Positions 5,953 to 9,252 of a stretch of DNA of 9,252 nt are shown here, one piece after another; position 1 is the stretch's first letter, and every line of letters starts with the position of its first letter. Under the pieces are notes generated by a model. It had not been told where the DNA came from. It ran no database searches and saw nothing but the letters and a program-made list of their open reading frames with translations. The translations under genes were made by a program, and so were the position numbers. Source of the stretch: Nitrospirota bacterium (lineage in GTDB: Bacteria; Nitrospirota; Thermodesulfovibrionia; Thermodesulfovibrionales; UBA6898); the NCBI GenBank assembly GCA_029858145.1, contig JAOUFP010000080.1:1-9252 (forward strand), read 5' to 3'.

Positions 5953-6693
5953 ATGGAATTCAAAGAAGAAGAACTCAAGAGGTACAACCGTCAGATGATG
6001 ATGGAAGGCTGGGGAGAGGAAACGCAAAGGAAGATCAAGAACTCTACCGTATTTATCGCAGGCGCGGGGGGCCTCGGCTCGCCCGTGTCCATCTATCTTG
6101 CGGTTGCCGGCGTCGGAAACATTCGCATCTGCGATTTTGACTCCCCTGACTGGTCGAACCTGAACCGCCAGATACTGCATAATCACAACAGGATCGGGAT
6201 AAACAAGGCGGTCTCCGCAAAGCAGACGCTCGAAGAGCTGAACCCCCATATCAGGGTCGAGGCCTTCACCGAAAAGATCGTTGCGGAAAACGTCGACGAA
6301 CTCGTGGGGGAGGCTGACCTCATCCTTGACTGCATGGACAACTTTCCGACGCGCTATGTGCTGAACGAGTCCGCAATGCGGAAAAAGATCCCGATGGTGC
6401 ATGGCAGCATATGGGGCCTCGACGGACGCCTCACCTTCATACATCCGCCGGAGACGCCCTGTCTCAGATGTTATTTCCCTGAATCGCCTCCCAAGGAGGT
6501 ATTTCCCGTGCTCGGCGCAACACCCGGGGTCATCGGAACGCTTCAGGCGATGGAGGCCCTGAAGTATCTTTCAGGGATCGGCAAACTGCTGAAGGGGAAA
6601 CTCCTGGTATGGTCGGGCAATGACATGAGCTTCAAGACGTTCAAGGGATTCAAAGACCCTGAGTGCCCGGCCTGCGGACAGCCGCAGGGCTGA
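5953..6693 (+). CDS. ThiF/MoeB/HesA-family adenylyltransferase
   Basis: The 246-residue cytoplasmic protein belongs to the E1-like superfamily that adenylates the C-terminal Gly-Gly of small sulfur-carrier proteins (MoaD, ThiS and relatives). Visible signatures are RYNRQ (10-14), the nucleotide loop GAGGLGSP (37-44), DFDSPDWSNLNRQ (61-73) and DCMDNFPTR (126-134). A zinc site is formed by Cys170/Cys173 (CLRC) and Cys238/Cys241 (CPAC). The loop after the first cysteine pair reads PVLGATPGVIGTLQAMEALK (185-204). In MoeB and ThiF the corresponding segment usually carries a Cys, which is absent here, so persulfide or thioester chemistry may differ. No MoaD/ThiS-like carrier or rhodanese gene is in the window, so the pathway (molybdopterin, tungstopterin, thiamine or other) is open. 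ATG 5953 is preceded by GAGGGG (5937-5942) at 10 bases. It is divergent from the acyl ligase gene. Confidence 0.85.
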   Translation: MEFKEEELKRYNRQMMMEGWGEETQRKIKNSTVFIAGAGGLGSPVSIYLAVAGVGNIRICDFDSPDWSNLNRQILHNHNRIGINKAVSAKQTLEELNPHIRVEAFTEKIVAENVDELVGEADLILDCMDNFPTRYVLNESAMRKKIPMVHGSIWGLDGRLTFIHPPETPCLRCYFPESPPKEVFPVLGATPGVIGTLQAMEALKYLSGIGKLLKGKLLVWSGNDMSFKTFKGFKDPECPACGQPQG

Positions 6694-6896
6694 TCTCGCA
6701 ACCGAGCATCGCATGCGTACTATGCGCGCGTGCCCGCAGGGGCGCGGAAAAGGCGTATGGGCGGACAGCCGCGATTGGGCGCGCCGGAATCTGCCGGCTC
6801 GCTTTTCCCTGAAGGCCTCGGGAGCCTGAAACAGATAAGCACGAATCTTTTTGCCGTGATGACGCTTTTCGGGAGCCGGACAGGTACCGCATCCGG

Positions 6897-6908
6897 AATG
6901 CATGCATT
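6897..6908. promoter_or_regulatory. Perfect 12-base palindrome AATGCATGCATT, possible operator
   Basis: The palindrome lies 18 bases upstream of the -10-like TATTAT of the GGDEF gene, where a -35 box would be expected. A dimeric regulator bound here would block or replace -35 contacts. No regulator gene is adjacent, so the role is inferred from position only. Confidence 0.35.
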
Positions 6909-6926
6909 TTAAGCCGGCTTTTGTTG

Positions 6927-6932
6927 TATTAT
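6927..6932 (+). promoter_or_regulatory. Candidate -10 box TATTAT of the GGDEF gene
   Basis: TATTAT matches the -10 consensus at five of six positions and ends 13 bases before the ATG. The sequence 17 bases upstream (GCATTT) is a poor -35 and overlaps the palindrome. A usual start point would leave a leader of only about 6 bases, so AGAAGAAG at 6933-6940 may not all be transcribed. Confidence 0.35.
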
Positions 6933-6945
6933 AGAAGAAGTCTAT

Positions 6946-8271
6946 ATGAATCTTTCCATCAGACAGAAGATATTCCTCAGTTATATCGTCATGATTTTGT
7001 TTACCATGGTCGTTGCCATTTACGCTATTTCTACTCTCAAGGAACTGAACGGCATTACGACGACCATACTGTTTAATTTTACCGCTGCAAATGAAAAGCT
7101 GACAAAGATGAATGACGACGTACTGGCCCAGGACCTGCATGAAAAACGCTACCTGATGCTCCGCCAGTTCGATGCTGAAAATCTGTTCTGGGAGAGGAGC
7201 AGGGATTTCAAAGCGCATCTTACAGAAATTGTCCGTACAGGAAGATATGACGGCAGCGTGACGGACGCCATCTCCGCCAGTCATGAAAAATATAATGCGT
7301 TTTTTACGAAAGAGGTATCTCTTATCAGGGCGGGCAGGAACGGCGAGGCCGAGGAGATTTCTGCAAACGAACTCAAGGCAAGTTATAACTCGGTCCTTTC
7401 ATCGCTGAAGGATTTAAACTCCAGGCTCAAGTCGCAGCAGGATTACCAGATAAACCGGTCGAACTTATTAAGTGAAAAGTCGCTGATGATCACTACGGCG
7501 CTGAGCGTGTTCTCTCTTGTTTTCGGCATCTTGTTCGCGTATCTTCTCACCGGCCACCTCAATAAGGCTATCATCAGGCTGAAAGAGGCGACGGATTCGA
7601 TCAAAAGCGGTGATTTTGACAATTTTCCTGAATTTCAGGGAGCGGACGAACTTGCAGACCTCGCCTTGTCGTTCAAGCAGATGTCGGTCCGGCTGAAGGA
7701 ACTCGGGGAGATGAACCTCGATGCGAATCCGCTCACAAAGCTCCCCGGAAATCTCGCGATCGAAAAGGAGCTCTTTACGCGGCTGAACGATACAGAGAGC
7801 TTTTCCTTCTGCCTCATCGACCTCGATAATTTCAAGGCCTTCAACGACCGGTACAGCTATGCACGTGGCAGCGATCTCATTGAATGGATGGCCCGGCTCC
7901 TTATCAGAATAAAGAAAGAATACGGGACAGAAGATGATTTCCTGGGCCATATCGGCGGAGATGATTTTATCCTTATCTGTTCGCCCGAGCGTGTGCAGAA
8001 GATGTGCAGCAGGATCATCGAGGAATTCGACAGGGGGATCATCGAACACTATGATCCCGAGGACGCGAAAAAAGGCTTCATCATTTCTATAGACAGAAAC
8101 GACAAGCCTGCCATGTTCGGCATCATGACGGTCTCGATCGCTGTCGTGAACACCGACAGGACGCTCATCAGCGAGCCGAAGGAAGTGACACAGAAAGTCT
8201 CCGAACTGAAGCAGTACGCGAAATCATTCGCGAAGAGCATCTATATCATGGACCGCAGGCGCGCGCGGTAG
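6946..8271 (+). CDS. Membrane-anchored HAMP-GGDEF protein with degenerate active site
   Basis: The 441-residue product has a first membrane helix at about 9-29, a mostly helical periplasmic sensor region (30-178, resembling four-helix-bundle chemoreceptor sensors), a second membrane helix at about 180-202, a HAMP-like linker (203-255) and a GGDEF domain from NPLTKLPGN (261-269) to the C-terminus. GGDEF domains make c-di-GMP from two GTP. The metal Asp292 (DLDNFK) and Asn300 (FND) are kept. The signature is GGDDF (337-341) rather than GGDEF or GGEEF, and the usual GD after the ND helix is GS (Gly308-Ser309), losing an Asp that contacts guanine in PleD. No RxxD inhibitory site precedes the signature. 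The GGDDF form with LPGN is a recognised variant often found beside EAL or CBS modules. It may be weakly active, bind GTP or be a pure sensor. It has no adjacent response regulator or EAL gene. Confidence 0.9.
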   Translation: MNLSIRQKIFLSYIVMILFTMVVAIYAISTLKELNGITTTILFNFTAANEKLTKMNDDVLAQDLHEKRYLMLRQFDAENLFWERSRDFKAHLTEIVRTGRYDGSVTDAISASHEKYNAFFTKEVSLIRAGRNGEAEEISANELKASYNSVLSSLKDLNSRLKSQQDYQINRSNLLSEKSLMITTALSVFSLVFGILFAYLLTGHLNKAIIRLKEATDSIKSGDFDNFPEFQGADELADLALSFKQMSVRLKELGEMNLDANPLTKLPGNLAIEKELFTRLNDTESFSFCLIDLDNFKAFNDRYSYARGSDLIEWMARLLIRIKKEYGTEDDFLGHIGGDDFILICSPERVQKMCSRIIEEFDRGIIEHYDPEDAKKGFIISIDRNDKPAMFGIMTVSIAVVNTDRTLISEPKEVTQKVSELKQYAKSFAKSIYIMDRRRAR

Positions 8272-8286
8272 CACTTTATTTTTTTT
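8252..8286 (+). terminator. Candidate terminator overlapping the end of the GGDEF gene
   Basis: ACCGC (8252-8256) can pair with GCGGT (8265-8269) across the last codons and into the stop codon, followed after 5 bases by a tract of 11 T in 12 (8275-8286). The short stem and the gap before the T tract make it imperfect, but the T tract is the strongest in the window. Confidence 0.4.
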
Positions 8287-8313
8287 GTCGCAAACCTCAC
8301 AATCCCTTTCCTT

Positions 8314-8340
8314 GCAGCGTGGCTGCACGCCATGAGCTGC
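8314..8340. repeat. Strong hairpin just upstream of the hisC -10 box
   Basis: GCAGC (8314-8318) pairs with GCTGC (8336-8340), and GTGGC (8319-8323) pairs with GCCAT (8329-8333, one G-U pair) around the loop TGCAC, with a two-base bulge. CTTTGTG follows. It may be a backup terminator for the GGDEF gene, or an operator, because it covers the expected -35 of hisC. Confidence 0.4.
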
Positions 8341-8347
8341 CTTTGTG

Positions 8348-8356
8348 TGCTATAAT
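8348..8356 (+). promoter_or_regulatory. Extended -10 promoter of hisC (TGCTATAAT)
   Basis: A perfect TATAAT (8351-8356) is preceded by TGC, giving the TGn extended -10 element that can replace a weak -35. The ATG of hisC begins 8 bases after the hexamer, so the expected transcription start coincides with the start codon. No Shine-Dalgarno exists between them. This is the clearest leaderless arrangement in the window. Confidence 0.55.
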
Positions 8357-8364
8357 GCTTCCCA

Positions 8365-9252
8365 ATGGATATCAGGAAACTGGTCAAAAAAGAAGTCTCA
8401 ATCCTCAAGGCATACAGCGCAAAGGAGATCCCCTGCAGGATCAAACTCGACGCGAACGAAAGCCCCTACGGGTTCGCGGATGCTGCGCAGTGCATCGCCG
8501 GACTCAAGACCAACCGGTACCCCGACCCTGAGGCAAAGACCCTCAGGCGGCTCATCGCGAAAGACCTCGGGGTGAAACCGGAGAACATCCTCTTCGGAAA
8601 CGGCTCGGACGAACTCATCTACTATCTCATCACCACCTTCGGAGGGCCGGTCGCGTACCCGGTGCCGACGTTCACGATGTACGGGATCATCGGTCAGGCC
8701 CTCGGCGAAAAGAGGAGGGAGGTCCCTCTTGATAAGGACTTTGATCTCGACATCGACCAATTCCTTGCCGCGGTGAAAAAAGAAAAACCGAAGCTCATCT
8801 TCCTCAGCAGCCCGAACAACCCTACGGGCAACTGCTTTTCTTCAGACAGGATCCTGAAGATCATCGAGGCATCGAAAGGGATTGTTGTCGTCGATGAGGC
8901 ATATCAGCCTTTTTCGAGCGAAACCGGGATGCTGCCGCTGCTGCAGGATTACGAAAACCTCGTCATCATGAGGACGCTCAGCAAGATCGGGCTTGCGGCG
9001 CTGCGGCTCGGCTTCATGATCGCGGACCCCGGACTTATAGAAGAGGTCAACAAGGTCAGGCTCCCCTTCAATGTCAATGCGCTTTCGCAGGCGGTTGCCA
9101 TGGCCGCGCTGAAAGGCAAGAAGGCGTTCAGGGCAAACATAAAGACGATCATCACGGAACGGGAGCGGCTGCTTGCAGAGATGGAGAAGCTCAAGGGCGT
9201 TATCCCGTTTCCCACAGAGGCGAACTTCATCCTATTTCGGGTGAACGACCCT
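8365..9252 (+). CDS. hisC: Histidinol-phosphate aminotransferase, N-terminal 296 codons (runs off the right edge)
   Basis: The plus strand is open from ATG 8365 to the edge. The product starts MDIRKLVKKEVSILKAYSAK and shows LDANESPYGF, the HisC-type substrate-binding N-terminal block, then FGNGSDELI, LSSPNNPTGN, VVDEAYQPF and TLSKIGLAALRLGF. These are the fold-type I PLP aminotransferase motifs. Lys207 in TLSK is the expected PLP-binding lysine, Asp of DEAY contacts the PLP ring nitrogen, and NNPTGN holds the substrate-contacting Asn. HisC converts imidazole-acetol phosphate and glutamate to histidinol phosphate in histidine biosynthesis; paralogues acting on aromatic amino acids share most motifs. 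Roughly 50 residues of a usual 350 lie outside, including the late Arg that binds the substrate carboxylate. The start is fixed by family register; it has no Shine-Dalgarno but sits 8 bases after an extended -10 box. No other his gene is visible. Confidence 0.9.
   Translation, partial: MDIRKLVKKEVSILKAYSAKEIPCRIKLDANESPYGFADAAQCIAGLKTNRYPDPEAKTLRRLIAKDLGVKPENILFGNGSDELIYYLITTFGGPVAYPVPTFTMYGIIGQALGEKRREVPLDKDFDLDIDQFLAAVKKEKPKLIFLSSPNNPTGNCFSSDRILKIIEASKGIVVVDEAYQPFSSETGMLPLLQDYENLVIMRTLSKIGLAALRLGFMIADPGLIEEVNKVRLPFNVNALSQAVAMAALKGKKAFRANIKTIITERERLLAEMEKLKGVIPFPTEANFILFRVNDP

Larger units (their letters stand above)
6694..6945. other. GC-rich spacer upstream of the GGDEF gene
   Basis: I see no credible gene here. 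A 60-codon plus-strand frame (6730-6912) and minus-strand frames are rich in Arg, Gly and Ser, lack a Shine-Dalgarno and match no family I recognise. Structures seen are an imperfect stem CGCGTGCCC-GCA-GGGGCGCG (6727-6746) without a T tail, and the 12-base palindrome at 6897-6908. No intrinsic terminator for the MoeB-like gene is obvious. Confidence 0.55.

Noticed and set aside
6700..6900. Possible c-di-GMP or molybdenum-cofactor riboswitch between the MoeB-like and GGDEF genes
   Set aside because: Both neighbours made this worth checking, but I found no GEMM core and no Moco-type arrangement, and the GGDEF promoter lies downstream of the region.
6730..6912. 60-codon plus-strand frame in the spacer before the GGDEF gene
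   Set aside because: Composition is dominated by Arg, Gly and Ser, typical of GC-rich noncoding sequence, and there is no ribosome binding site or recognisable motif.
6571..7284. Long minus-strand open frame with a CMHSGCGTCPAPEK segment resembling a metal site
   Set aside because: It overlaps the end of the MoeB-like gene and the start of the GGDEF gene antisense, has no Shine-Dalgarno and matches no family I know.

Overview
The window looks like chromosomal DNA of a Gram-negative bacterium. It encodes a BamD-type outer-membrane assembly lipoprotein, and the genes are of moderately high GC and mostly housekeeping. The mixture (TIGR03960-like radical SAM protein, BamD next to a stand-alone siroheme synthase, an AMP ligase/ACP/PlsC fusion, a MoeB/HesA-like protein) would fit a Nitrospirota or Desulfobacterota lineage. 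That is an inference from gene content only; no phylogenetic marker is present. There are no insertion sequences, CRISPR arrays, tRNAs or rRNAs.

Layout. Positions 1-570 (minus) hold the N-terminal 190 codons of a B12-binding-type radical SAM protein, cut by the left edge. A divergent spacer (571-751) separates it from a plus-strand pair: a BamD-like lipoprotein (752-1525) and a precorrin-2 dehydrogenase/siroheme synthase (1547-2185). A gene-free stretch (2186-2466) follows, then two minus-strand genes: a stand-alone tandem CBS-domain protein (2467-2955) and a large acyl-activating ligase/acyl carrier/PlsC acyltransferase fusion (3146-5800). Divergent from the ligase, a ThiF/MoeB/HesA-type adenylyltransferase (5953-6693) runs on the plus strand. 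It is followed by a GC-rich gap (6694-6945), a membrane-anchored HAMP-GGDEF protein (6946-8271) and the first 296 codons of histidinol-phosphate aminotransferase hisC (8365 to the right edge).

How the parts relate. The genes do not form one pathway. They cover envelope biogenesis (BamD, acyl ligase/acyltransferase), cofactor or sulfur chemistry (siroheme synthase, MoeB-like), signalling (CBS, GGDEF) and histidine synthesis. Only bamD and the siroheme synthase are close enough (21 bases) to look co-transcribed.

Most notable observations. (1) The divergent spacer 571-751 carries a plus-strand TATAAT, a run of hairpins and a terminator-like stem followed by a T-rich tail, although no plus-strand gene lies upstream; this is a candidate small RNA. 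(2) Several genes have a -10-like hexamer 4 to 13 bases before the start codon and no Shine-Dalgarno, suggesting leaderless transcripts, while others in the same window have good Shine-Dalgarno sites. (3) The 884-residue ligase-ACP-PlsC fusion suggests a self-contained machine that activates, carries and transfers a fatty acid. (4) The GGDEF domain is degenerate at substrate-binding and signature positions.
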